A DNA stretch of 64,000 nucleotides from NCBI RefSeq assembly GCF_004135735.1, contig NZ_CP012670.1, positions 8,510,501-8,574,500 on the forward strand, written 5' to 3'. The DNA comes from Sorangium cellulosum (lineage in GTDB: Bacteria > Myxococcota_A > Polyangia > Polyangiales > Polyangiaceae). The notes below the pieces were generated by a model. That model was not told where the DNA came from, made no database searches, and saw nothing but the letters and a program-made list of their open reading frames with translations. The translations under genes were made by a program, and so were the position numbers. This document shows, in pieces, positions 36,736-44,989 of this stretch. Every line of letters starts with the position of its first letter. Position 1 is the first letter of the stretch.

Positions 36736-37683
36736 ATGCGTTGTCTGGTGACTGGGGTGGCCGGGTTCATCGGCTCCCACCTCGCGGAGCGGTTGATCGA
36801 TCTCGGGCACGAGGTGCTCGGGGTGGACCGCTTTGCCGACTGCTACGCCCGCGAGATCAAGGAGGGGAACCTGGCCCGCCTGCGGGGCGAGCCGCGCTTC
36901 TCGCTCTCGACGGCCGACCTCGCGACCGCCGATCTCCGCCCGCTGCTCGCGGGCCGCGAGGTGGTCTTCCACCAGGCGGCGCAGGCCGGCGTGCGCCCGA
37001 GCTGGGGGGAGAGCTTCGAGGCCTACGCGCGCGACAACGTGCTCGCGACGCAGCGGCTGCTCGAGGCGGCGAGGACGCACGGCGCGGTGCGCAAGCTCGT
37101 CTACGCCTCGTCGTCCTCGGTGTACGGCGACGCCGAGGAGGTCCCGATGCGCGAGTCGAGCCGGACCGCGCCGTACTCGCCGTACGGCGTGACCAAGCTC
37201 GCCGCCGAGCACCTCTGCGAGCTCTACCGGCGCAACTTCGGCCTGCCCACGGTGTCGCTCCGGTACTTCACGGTGTACGGGCCGAGGCAGCGCCCGGACA
37301 TGGCCTTTCACCGGTTCATCGCGGCCATCCTGAGGGGCGAGACGATCCGCGTGCACGGCGACGGCGAGCAGACGCGCGATTTCACGTACGTGGGGGACGC
37401 GGTGCAGGCCAACGTCGCGGCCATGGAGCGCGGCGCGGTCGGCGTGTTCAACATCGGCGGCGGCTCGCGGGTGAGCCTGAACGAGGCGCTCGGGCTGCTC
37501 GGAGAGCTCGTGGGGCCCGCGCGGGTGGAGCGCGGGGAGCCGCAGGCCGGCGACGTCCGGCACACGTGGGCGGACACGGCGGCGGCGCGGGCGGCGCTCG
37601 GGGTGGAGCCCCAGGTGCCGCTGCGCGAGGGGCTCGCGGCGCAGGTGGCCTGGCAGAGGGCGCGGCTCGCGCCCTCCCGGTAG
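36736..37683 (+). CDS. NAD-dependent nucleotide-sugar epimerase/dehydratase
   Basis: Extended short-chain dehydrogenase of 315 residues acting on a nucleotide sugar (UDP-glucose 4-epimerase or UDP-glucuronate epimerase type). It has GVAGFIGSH for NAD binding at the N-terminus, the YASSSSVYG strand and active-site YSPYGVTK, then RYFTVYGPRQRPDMA and a FNIGGG segment in the substrate-binding domain. The RPDMAFHRFI stretch is typical of the UDP-glucuronate epimerase/WbpP branch. Precise specificity cannot be fixed. It is a single gene upstream of the T6SS cargo region and convergent with vgrG. Confidence 0.92.
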   Translation: MRCLVTGVAGFIGSHLAERLIDLGHEVLGVDRFADCYAREIKEGNLARLRGEPRFSLSTADLATADLRPLLAGREVVFHQAAQAGVRPSWGESFEAYARDNVLATQRLLEAARTHGAVRKLVYASSSSVYGDAEEVPMRESSRTAPYSPYGVTKLAAEHLCELYRRNFGLPTVSLRYFTVYGPRQRPDMAFHRFIAAILRGETIRVHGDGEQTRDFTYVGDAVQANVAAMERGAVGVFNIGGGSRVSLNEALGLLGELVGPARVERGEPQAGDVRHTWADTAAARAALGVEPQVPLREGLAAQVAWQRARLAPSR

Positions 37684-37787
37684 CGGGACCGCGGCACGAG
37701 GCGGGCTGCCCGCTGCGCGTCCGAGCAGGGCTGGATTGGATCGCCAATGCGCGCTGCGTCCGGCACCAGAACACCACCCGTCCCCCA

Positions 37788-39884
37788 TCACACCCTGAAC
37801 CGGATCGAGCCCACGATCGCCGCGAACGTCGAGCCCCACGCCGCATGCAACCGCTCCTCGCATGTCGCCGTGACCAGCAGCACCCGGCCCGGCCCCGCCG
37901 CGCTTGGGGGCGGCGCGACCGCGACCTGCCGCTGGGACATCCTCCCCTCCGGCGAGCGCCAGCGGTGATCCGTGAGCACCGCCTCGTGCCCGCCCCCGTC
38001 ACCGCCGGCGGCGCTCGCGGCGCCCTCGCCGCCTTTTGCGCTGCACACCGGCGACCCGTCGCCGCCCACACCGGCCGCGGCAGGCGGCGCGACGGCGACC
38101 ACGAACATCTCGCCCACCGTCGTCGATTCCACGGCGCCGATGCGCGACGTCCTGTTCATCCCGACCGTCGTCGTCCGGTTGAGCCCGACGCTCTCGTCCT
38201 CGTTGCCGGCGATGCGCTTCGTACGGTTCTTGCCGACCGTGATCTCCTCGTTCTGCGTCACGAACCGCGCACGATCGCGCCCCACGTGGCTCGACTCGTC
38301 GCGCTTGACCCGCTTGCAGAGGTCCCGCTCGGCCCGCGTCCGGACCAGCTCCTTGCCGGCGGCGTCGTCGAACGCGATCTCGTTGTAGCCACCGGTGCCC
38401 CCCGTGGAACAGCTCTTCCAGCCGCTCAGCGTCTTCTGAGCGGGCAACACGTAGGGGACCTTCTGCAGATTGGTGTAGACGCGCCCGACGATGATCGGCC
38501 GGTCCGGATCGCCTCCCAGGAACTCGACCAGCACCTCCTGGCCCACGCGCGGCAGGTTCATCACGCCATATCCCGTCCCGCCCCACGGCTGGCTCACATG
38601 GATCCAGCACGAGCTCCTGTCATCCATCCGGCTCTCGCGGTCCCAGTGGAAGTGCACCCGCACGCGGCCGAGCTCGTCGGTGTGGATCTCCTCGCCTGGC
38701 GGCCCCACGACCGTGGCGCTCTCCACGCCGGCGACCTTCGGCTTGGGCGTGGCGAGCGGCGGGCGGTAGGGCTGCTCGGCGCTCACGGCCTCGCACGCGT
38801 GCGGCCACGCTCCGTCGTGCGTGCCGGACAGCTCGCTGGCGAGCACGAGCAGCGGCGTGCCCGCCGCGAGCTCGCCCTTCGGGTGATCGAGGACGCGGAG
38901 CACCACGCCCGGGGCTGGATCGAGCGTGTTCGTCTCGAACGAGACGATCTTGGCGCCGGCGCGCTTGGCCGCGAGCCTGCGTTGCGCGAGCTGCTTCGCC
39001 TCACGCTCGTCGGTGCGGTAGCCGCCCTTGTCGTCCGCGTGCGGCGTGGGCTCTCCCTTGTCGCTCTCGAACAGGAAGGCGCCTGGCACGTAATGATACC
39101 GCTCCAGCCTCGCCTCGATCCCAGGTGCGGACCCTGCCGTGGCGATGAGCTGCAAGCGCGGCGACCTGCGGTGGTCGTGATCGCGCACCGTGTACTGGCC
39201 GGGCCGGATCCGCCGGCCGATGCGCACGCGCGTGACGTGCTCCTCGCCTGCGTCCATCGGGCCATCACGGAACGCGACGGGCGGGCGCGACGCGTTCCGC
39301 TGCGGCGCGTCATCGAGCACCAGGGTCGTCTGGTCGTCCGCGGTCTCGAAGTAGAAGCTGATGCCCGCGTCCTCGAGCATCCGGCAGACGAAGGCGTAGT
39401 CGCTCTCCCCGTACTGGACGCGGTATTTGCGTTTCTTGTAGATACCCGAGAGCCTTTCCACGGGCACGATGCCCCATTCGGCGAGGAGCCGCTTGACGAT
39501 CTCGAGCTCCGACGCGTGCTGGAACATCCGGTAGTTCCGGCGCTGAGTGAGCAGCCAGAGCTCGGGCACCAGCGTCAGCGAATAGGTGGAGAGCCCGCGC
39601 TCCTCGGCCGCCGTTTGCTCGATGCGGCTGCACACGCCGGTCCAGGCGCGGTGGTCCAGCGGGCCCAGCCCCTTGCGCATCGAGAACGACATGGGCTGGC
39701 CGGCGACGGTCTCGAAGTCGACGTCCGGGTCGTCCGACACGACCACGAGGGTGATCTCGAAGAGCGAAGACATCCGCTCCGCGACGCGGAAGTGGCGGAC
39801 GTCGAGGGCATCGCCGGACGCGACGGTGACCTTGAGGTGCTGCAGCCCGTCCAGGGGACGGCGCGATGAGGCGAGGACGTTCAT
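37788..39884 (-). CDS. vgrG: Type VI secretion spike protein VgrG
   Basis: A 698-residue T6SS tip protein that carries effectors on the puncturing spike. It has the gp27-like N-terminal region (LFEITLVVVSDDPDVDF, EYGIVP-like MGIVPVERL variant, and the CRMLEDAGISFYFE segment), then the gp5 OB fold with DELGRVRVHFHWDR, SCWIHVSQPWGGTGYG and PRVGQEVLVEFLGGDPDRPIIVGRVYT, and a C-terminal repeat region (VGKNRTKRIAGNEDESVGLNRTTTVGMNRT) followed by a Gly/Ala-rich tail without an extra toxin domain. ATG 39884 is preferred to GTG 39890 for ribosome-binding-site spacing. No other T6SS structural genes are in the window, so this is a cargo island fed by a system elsewhere. Confidence 0.95.
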   Translation of the reverse strand: MNVLASSRRPLDGLQHLKVTVASGDALDVRHFRVAERMSSLFEITLVVVSDDPDVDFETVAGQPMSFSMRKGLGPLDHRAWTGVCSRIEQTAAEERGLSTYSLTLVPELWLLTQRRNYRMFQHASELEIVKRLLAEWGIVPVERLSGIYKKRKYRVQYGESDYAFVCRMLEDAGISFYFETADDQTTLVLDDAPQRNASRPPVAFRDGPMDAGEEHVTRVRIGRRIRPGQYTVRDHDHRRSPRLQLIATAGSAPGIEARLERYHYVPGAFLFESDKGEPTPHADDKGGYRTDEREAKQLAQRRLAAKRAGAKIVSFETNTLDPAPGVVLRVLDHPKGELAAGTPLLVLASELSGTHDGAWPHACEAVSAEQPYRPPLATPKPKVAGVESATVVGPPGEEIHTDELGRVRVHFHWDRESRMDDRSSCWIHVSQPWGGTGYGVMNLPRVGQEVLVEFLGGDPDRPIIVGRVYTNLQKVPYVLPAQKTLSGWKSCSTGGTGGYNEIAFDDAAGKELVRTRAERDLCKRVKRDESSHVGRDRARFVTQNEEITVGKNRTKRIAGNEDESVGLNRTTTVGMNRTSRIGAVESTTVGEMFVVAVAPPAAAGVGGDGSPVCSAKGGEGAASAAGGDGGGHEAVLTDHRWRSPEGRMSQRQVAVAPPPSAAGPGRVLLVTATCEERLHAAWGSTFAAIVGSIRFRV

Positions 39885-40084
39885 CTCCACGCACTCCTCT
39901 TTGCAGCGCTCCGGGATTGGTCACGGCCAGCGCCACGGCGGGCTCGCTGGTCGGCCGGATCGCGCTCGCTCTCCGCGCTCGGCACAGGCTGCGCTCGCTC
40001 CTGTCCGCGGACGCTCGTCGTGACCGCCGTGCTTCCGAACAACACCAACATCGCCAGCCCTCCCGCGCGCATCTCTCGCCTCAT
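39881..40084 (-). pseudogene. Truncated PEGA/TPR gene (N-terminal remnant)
   Basis: A 67-codon frame whose first half matches the N-terminus of the PEGA/TPR protein at 42143-43210: MRREMRAGGLAMLVLFGSTA / TSVRGQER / SAESERD against MVRRALHAGWLAASVLLGSAA / SSARGEER / SEESERD. After about residue 45 the match stops, and the frame runs into the vgrG start. The upstream DNA is also alike (a GCCCGCTCCTCGCCCTCTC tract near 40125 compared with 43249). It lies between the SUKH gene and vgrG and probably marks loss of a full gene there. Confidence 0.72.
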
Positions 40085-40159
40085 GGTCGCTTCCTCGCCC
40101 TCGCAAAGTCCATCATCCACGTGCCCGCTCCTCGCCCTCTCGCATCGCAACACGAGCCA

Positions 40160-40651
40160 TCAAGAGCCACGATATATCGAACTCTCTCGAAGCTGAGGAA
40201 TCTCGGCCCATTCGTGCGGAGTACAGAGAGACTCAAGCGCTTCAAATCCGGAGTTGCCTACCAAAAAGAGGTAATCGTCCATGGACGCATAGACCTTACC
40301 AGCAGCGTCCATTATCAGGAGCATGTAGTCGCGGCACGCCGTACCAATCGCACACAGAGGCGCACCGACCCGCTCATTGTCGTCGTACAGCCCATCCTCG
40401 CGAATGGGAAACTCCTTTGCCGCGATCGAGGGATTGATGTGGAAGTAGTCCTGCTTCCCGGGCACCCTGTGGTGCGGATGCACAACCCGGAGCCCACCAA
40501 ATTCTCTGAGGAAGTCCACCACCGACGCGTGCACGGGGTTGTTGGCCGCTCGCAGCAGCGACTCCCAATGGTCGGTTCGAACTGAGCGCCCTGGGCGCCA
40601 TCCAGCGCGCTTGAGACAAGCCTCTGTCGCTGGGGAGAACCTATGTGTCAC
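40160..40651 (-). CDS. SUKH-3 family immunity protein
   Basis: A 163-residue cytoplasmic protein of the SUKH superfamily, antitoxins of polymorphic toxin systems. It begins TEACLKRAGWRPGRSV, then VVDFLREFGGLRVVHPHH, INPSIAAKEF, GAPLCAIGTACRDYMLLIMDAAGKVYA, DDYLFLVGNS and a final LESL region, all in family order. The GTG start has a strong GGAGG site. It begins 37 bases after the PAAR-deaminase effector gene on the same strand, so it is the expected immunity partner. Its base composition is clearly less GC-rich than flanking genes. Confidence 0.88.
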   Translation of the reverse strand: MTHRFSPATEACLKRAGWRPGRSVRTDHWESLLRAANNPVHASVVDFLREFGGLRVVHPHHRVPGKQDYFHINPSIAAKEFPIREDGLYDDNERVGAPLCAIGTACRDYMLLIMDAAGKVYASMDDYLFLVGNSGFEALESLCTPHEWAEIPQLRESSIYRGS

Positions 40652-40688
40652 GAATCAACCTCCACTCACATCGCCATTCCGTCGCAGT

Positions 40689-41960
40689 TCAGTCGCCCCG
40701 ATGTTGCTCGTTTCCCGCACTGCTGCCCCCTAGAATCGCGCCAGGAGCGCCAGGCTGACCACGGTCGGTAGACACACGGCTTCCCTCTGCGGTGTGAGCA
40801 CAGTTGTCACATCGCGGCATGGCCTGTCCTGTCTCCGTCTTCACGGTGGATACATCCAGGTTCTCCAGCTTGGCACCGTCGTGCAGGGCTCGGTTGAGTG
40901 CCTTGAACTCAGCGCAATTCTCAACGATCCACTTTTCGCCGCTCCTCGCGCCGGGCGGATACTGCGCCCTCAGCTCGGGATGGACCTTGGCCGGACTCGG
41001 CCGCGGGCTGTCCACGGTATCGCCGCTGGTCTCGACCCAGCTCTTCCCCGTGGTCCGGTCGATCGCGGCAGCGGTCGCCCTCCGCTTCTTTTGTTGCCTG
41101 ATGCTCATCTTCCGTATCGCCGCCGCCCGCCGCTGCGCGAGCCGCTCGGCCGGCCCGAACCCCCGCGCCCCCGCGCGCACGAAGTTCCCGGCCGCGCCGC
41201 CGACGCGGTTGCCGAGCCACGCCGCGGGCCGCACGCCGCCCCGCGCGCCGAGGGCGCCGCCGACGAGCGCGCCCGCGAGCCCCATCAGCTTCTGCGCGTC
41301 GGATCCCTCGCCGTCCAGTCGACCGCCCAGCCAGTGGCCGCCGTGGCCGCCGGCGTAGCTGGCCCCGAGACCGAGCACTGCGATCACCGGCCCCGCCAGC
41401 ACCACCGCGCTCCCCACCCCCGCCGCGAGCAGCGCACAGTTCACCTCACCCGGGATCTCCCCCTCGACCGCCACCGTCGTCACGGTCGCCGCGCCGATGT
41501 TCACGTTGGCCGACCCGCGCTGGATCGTCGCGCCGCACTCGACCCGATCCCCCGCCCGCGCCGCCGGCTGGCCGTTGATGAACACCGACCCGCTCCCCTG
41601 CGCCAGCCGCTTCACCCCGTGCGGCGGCCAGCCCACCGGCGGCATCCCCTCGCAGCCCGCGTGATCGCCGTCGCCGTCGCTGCTGCGCGCGGCCCGCACC
41701 CCATTGATGAGCACATCCGGCGAGCCGCTCGCGATCGCCCCCGTCACCGACCCGCCGGCGATGGACAGCGAGCCCAGGACCTGTCCTGCCCCGCCGCCGG
41801 CCGCGACCCCGCCCGCGATCGTCGCGGCCAGCACCAGCGCGCCTCCGCCGGTGCCCACGACGAGCGCGCCCAGCACGGCGCCCGCCAGCGCGCCGACCAG
41901 CAGGCCGGCCATCGCGCTCGTGTGCTGGATCGGATCGTCAATGCGTGCCGCTTCCGCCAT
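40689..41960 (-). CDS. T6SS effector: prePAAR, PAAR and C-terminal YwqJ-like deaminase
   Basis: A 423-residue T6SS effector. It starts with a prePAAR-like motif AARIDDPIQHT (residues 4-14), a hydrophobic segment (about 17-60), a PAAR domain (about 75-150: SPDVLINGVRAA, SVFINGQPAARAGDRVECG, SANVNIG), and a second hydrophobic segment (about 170-200). The C-terminal 110 residues form a cytidine-deaminase-like toxin: NCAEFKALNRALHDGA places Cys349-Ala-Glu351, and PRCDNC places the zinc Cys384/Cys387. CAE...CxxC with ALNxAL matches the YwqJ-type deaminases. A AAGGAG site precedes the ATG. Likely delivered into competitors to modify nucleic acid or nucleotides; the partner immunity gene is directly downstream. 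No Eag chaperone gene is seen. Confidence 0.85.
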   Translation of the reverse strand: MAEAARIDDPIQHTSAMAGLLVGALAGAVLGALVVGTGGGALVLAATIAGGVAAGGGAGQVLGSLSIAGGSVTGAIASGSPDVLINGVRAARSSDGDGDHAGCEGMPPVGWPPHGVKRLAQGSGSVFINGQPAARAGDRVECGATIQRGSANVNIGAATVTTVAVEGEIPGEVNCALLAAGVGSAVVLAGPVIAVLGLGASYAGGHGGHWLGGRLDGEGSDAQKLMGLAGALVGGALGARGGVRPAAWLGNRVGGAAGNFVRAGARGFGPAERLAQRRAAAIRKMSIRQQKKRRATAAAIDRTTGKSWVETSGDTVDSPRPSPAKVHPELRAQYPPGARSGEKWIVENCAEFKALNRALHDGAKLENLDVSTVKTETGQAMPRCDNCAHTAEGSRVSTDRGQPGAPGAILGGSSAGNEQHRGD

Positions 41961-42142
41961 GCGAGCTCCTTCCGTGCCTCGTCACGCCCTCCACCGGAGC
42001 GCCCCTGTCAGCGCGGCCACGCGTCGCCTCGGGCCGCTGCGCGAGCGCCGGGCCGCATTGACCCGACCAGCGCTCGCGTCTCTCGCGCATGTCGCGATCA
42101 TCTGCATCACGAAGCTCGTCCATGCTTCCTCGCTCGACCGCG

Positions 42143-43210
42143 TCACCATGTCCCCACCACCGCGATCTCGGCGCCGGACGCGTGCAGCCGCGGCACCAGC
42201 ACCACGCGCGTGGCGGCGCCTCGGTCACGCGGCCACGCGGCGTAGGTCACGGCAGCGACAGCCAGCAGCCCCGACGCCGCGTAGGCCACTCGCGCTGCAT
42301 TGCCGAATGCATCGGCGCGCGACGCGGTGTCATGAAGCTCCTCGCACGCGCCCGCGTAGGCGGCCGGAGCATCGATACATGCTGCACGAGCGTCCAAGAT
42401 GGCGGCTCGCTGCGCTTCGACGTCCGCGCTCGCCCCGTTCGACGTCACCGTGAACCCCACCGCCACCCCGAGCCCCACCGCGCTCGCCGCGCCCAGCGCG
42501 ATCACCGGCACCCAGCTCCGCGGCTCCTCCACCCTCGCCCCCGCCACGTGTGCCTTCGTCGCCGCGTTCCCGATCGCCGCCCCGTTCGCTGCCCCCGTCT
42601 CCGCCTTCGGGTTCAGCTCCGTCGTGATCTCCTCGCGCGCCCCCGGCGCCGCCAGCAGCGGCATCACCCGTTCGTCGTACCCCGTGCGCCGGATGGCCAG
42701 CGTGTGCTGCCCGGGGTCCACGTAGAACTCGCGCTTCACCTCCTCCGCCGGCACGCGCTCGCCGTCCACGAACACCTCCGCGTCCGGCACGTTCGCCACC
42801 CGCACCCGCACGGTCACGACCTGCCTCTTCGCCTCGGCGAGCATCGCCCGCATGCGGTCCACGCGCTCCGGTTCGAGCAGCGGCGGCGCCGTCCTCAGGC
42901 TGTACGCGAGGTGCTTCGCCGCGGACGCGGGCCTCTTCAGCAAGAGCTGCACCTGCCCGAGGTTCGCCGCGATGTCGTACGATCTCATCCTCCCCCACGC
43001 CCGCAGGTACAGCAGCTCCGCTTCCTCCAGCCGGCCCGCCACGTGCGCCTTGCGGCCTTCCTCGAAGTCCCGCACCGCGAGGTCACGCTCGCTCTCCTCG
43101 CTCGGCACCGACATCGCCCGCTCCTCTCCGCGGGCGCTGCTCGGCGCTGCCGCGCTGCCGAGCAGCACCGACGCCGCCAGCCATCCCGCGTGCAGCGCTC
43201 GTCTCACCAT
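42143..43210 (-). CDS. PEGA/TPR protein IIa (cluster II)
   Basis: A 355-residue exported protein: signal peptide ending near ARG-EE, TPR-like helices (VRDFEEGRKAHVAGRLEEAELLYLRA; SYDIAANLGQVQL), a PEGA-type domain (VTVRVRVANVPDAEVFVDGE; GQHTLAIRRTGYD), then RSWVPVIALGAASAVGLGVA as a first membrane helix and a second near 315-335. Closely related to the gene at 44990, including long stretches of near-identical DNA, so the two are recent duplicates or exchange sequence. It is the last gene of cluster II before the PAAR effector. GGGAGACG provides the ribosome-binding site. Confidence 0.86.
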   Translation of the reverse strand: MVRRALHAGWLAASVLLGSAAAPSSARGEERAMSVPSEESERDLAVRDFEEGRKAHVAGRLEEAELLYLRAWGRMRSYDIAANLGQVQLLLKRPASAAKHLAYSLRTAPPLLEPERVDRMRAMLAEAKRQVVTVRVRVANVPDAEVFVDGERVPAEEVKREFYVDPGQHTLAIRRTGYDERVMPLLAAPGAREEITTELNPKAETGAANGAAIGNAATKAHVAGARVEEPRSWVPVIALGAASAVGLGVAVGFTVTSNGASADVEAQRAAILDARAACIDAPAAYAGACEELHDTASRADAFGNAARVAYAASGLLAVAAVTYAAWPRDRGAATRVVLVPRLHASGAEIAVVGTW

Positions 43211-43412
43211 CGTCTCCCGTCCACACCAAGCTCGCCATGCACCTGCTCGCTCCTCGCGCTGTCGCCGTGCCCATCCCTGGCTGCACGCACACGTCCGCCT
43301 CCGTCGCGCCAGCCCTGGCGCGCCATCTCGCCCTTCATTCTCTTCACCTTCACCCCGCGCGGCGCATCGACGGCGGCACACGCTCCGCCGCAGCCGCGCC
43401 GCGCGCCCTACC

Positions 43413-44969
43413 TCAGAACGCTTGCACCTCGGCCCTCACGCCCGTCGCCCCCTCGCCCGCGGCGTTCCCTCCGGGGCCGCCGGCGCCCGCCTCGCCCACC
43501 TCGATCGTCGCTCCTCGCGTCCACCGCGCCACGCCCGTGTACGCGATCCCGATCGCGTGCCCGCCTCGCCCGCCGCCTCCTTGACCGCCTGGGCCTCCCT
43601 TGCCGCCTCGGCCCCCAGCGCACGCGTCGTTGAGCGCCGTCGCGCCTTCGGGCTTCTTGCCGCCGGGGCCGCCCTCTCCTCCCTCGCCGCCTTCCTGCCC
43701 GGCGCCGCCCTTGCCGCCCGCTCCGCCGCGCCCCGTCTTCAGCGTCACGTCCTCGAAGCTCAGCGCTGCGTTCAGGCTGATCAGCGCGATGCTCGACCCG
43801 CCCGCTCCTCCGCCTCTCCCGCCGGCTCCGCCGCAGCCGCCCGCGCCTCCGGATCCGCCGCTCGCTCCGCCGGCCGACTCGGCCGACGTGCACTTGCCTT
43901 CGCCTGCGCCGCCCTTCGCGCCTCCGCCTCCGCCTCCGCCTTGCGCGGTGCCGCCCTTCGTGCCGCTGCTGCCGGCCGCGCCGGTGTAGCCGGAGGCGCT
44001 GATCTCGCCCAGCCCCGTGGCACCTATGCCGGAGCCACCGGCATCGCCAGCAGTGCCTTCGGTCCCGTCGGAGCACACCTCAGCGCCTTCGCCCCGGCCT
44101 CCGTTCACAGCGCTCTCTGGCGTGCCGTTGACCCCAGGACCGCCAATGTCCGGACCGCCGTTGCCTCCGTAACCGCCGAACGAGTCGTCGCTCGAGTCCT
44201 CCGGCGTGCCGCAGTCGTTCTTCACCGATAGCCCACCCAGCGACGCAGCAGCCGAGCACGCCTCGCCGCCGCTGTTCCCCATCGCGCCTCCCATCGCGCT
44301 CATCTCGTACGCAGCGCCTTCCGCCCCCGCCGCCGCGTCCCCGGCTTCCAGCACGCACCGCGCAAGCTCCACGCTCACCTCTTCCGCCACCGCCGCGATC
44401 GACGACGCCCCCGCGAGCGCCGCATCCTCCGCCTCGATCCCGCGCGCCTGCACGTGCACGTCCTCCACGCGCACCGTCACCTCGGCTCCACCTCCGCGCA
44501 TCACCAGCGGGATCTCCCCTGCCCTCGCCGTCAGCGTCGTCTTCTGCTCTCGACCGACCCAGCCCCACCCGTTCGCGCAGTCCAGCCCGCCGTAGATCGT
44601 CACGTTCCCCGCGACCTCCACCGCCTCCTCGAACGCCTCCGCGCACGCGTACACACGCCGCGTCCCGTTCTCCTCCGCAAGCGCCAGCGCCGCGCGCAGC
44701 GTCTTCATCGGCGCCTCCTTCGTCGCCGTGTTCTCGTCGCTCCCGGACGACGACACGAACACGCCGCACGCGTCGTCCACCCCGGTGGCGCTCTCGCTCG
44801 GCACGCACTCGACCGGCATACCGCCGCCAACCCCCATCGACAGGAAGTACTCACACGTCAACGCGCGGCGGCAATTCCCAGCCTCATAGCTCCAAAGGAC
44901 CTCGCAGCCGCTCGCGACGGCCACCACCCCAACGGATGCGACGAGCCAGCACGCTCTGCGGATCCTCAT
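43413..44969 (-). CDS. Glycine-rich beta-helix-like lipoprotein (cluster II)
   Basis: A 518-residue lipoprotein homologous to the one at 20997-22529. The leader ends in a lipobox SGC at about residue 22. Then comes a Cys-containing N-terminal region and a beta-helix-like part (CGVFVSSSGSDENTA, MKTLRAALALAEENGTRRVYAC, VTIYGGLDC, several strand repeats), followed by a collagen-like Gly/Ala-rich second half with GG.GG repeats and paired cysteines. The AAGGAG site five bases before the ATG is excellent. It lies between two PEGA/TPR genes. Surface anchoring is inferred from the lipobox and from the lack of any membrane helix. Confidence 0.87.
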   Translation of the reverse strand: MRIRRACWLVASVGVVAVASGCEVLWSYEAGNCRRALTCEYFLSMGVGGGMPVECVPSESATGVDDACGVFVSSSGSDENTATKEAPMKTLRAALALAEENGTRRVYACAEAFEEAVEVAGNVTIYGGLDCANGWGWVGREQKTTLTARAGEIPLVMRGGGAEVTVRVEDVHVQARGIEAEDAALAGASSIAAVAEEVSVELARCVLEAGDAAAGAEGAAYEMSAMGGAMGNSGGEACSAAASLGGLSVKNDCGTPEDSSDDSFGGYGGNGGPDIGGPGVNGTPESAVNGGRGEGAEVCSDGTEGTAGDAGGSGIGATGLGEISASGYTGAAGSSGTKGGTAQGGGGGGGAKGGAGEGKCTSAESAGGASGGSGGAGGCGGAGGRGGGAGGSSIALISLNAALSFEDVTLKTGRGGAGGKGGAGQEGGEGGEGGPGGKKPEGATALNDACAGGRGGKGGPGGQGGGGRGGHAIGIAYTGVARWTRGATIEVGEAGAGGPGGNAAGEGATGVRAEVQAF

Positions 44970-44989
44970 CGTGTCTCCTTTCACCATCA

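Noticed and set aside
37788..41960. A complete type VI secretion locus
   Set aside because: Only VgrG, a PAAR effector and immunity gene are present; no sheath, TssA-M, ClpV or Hcp gene is seen.
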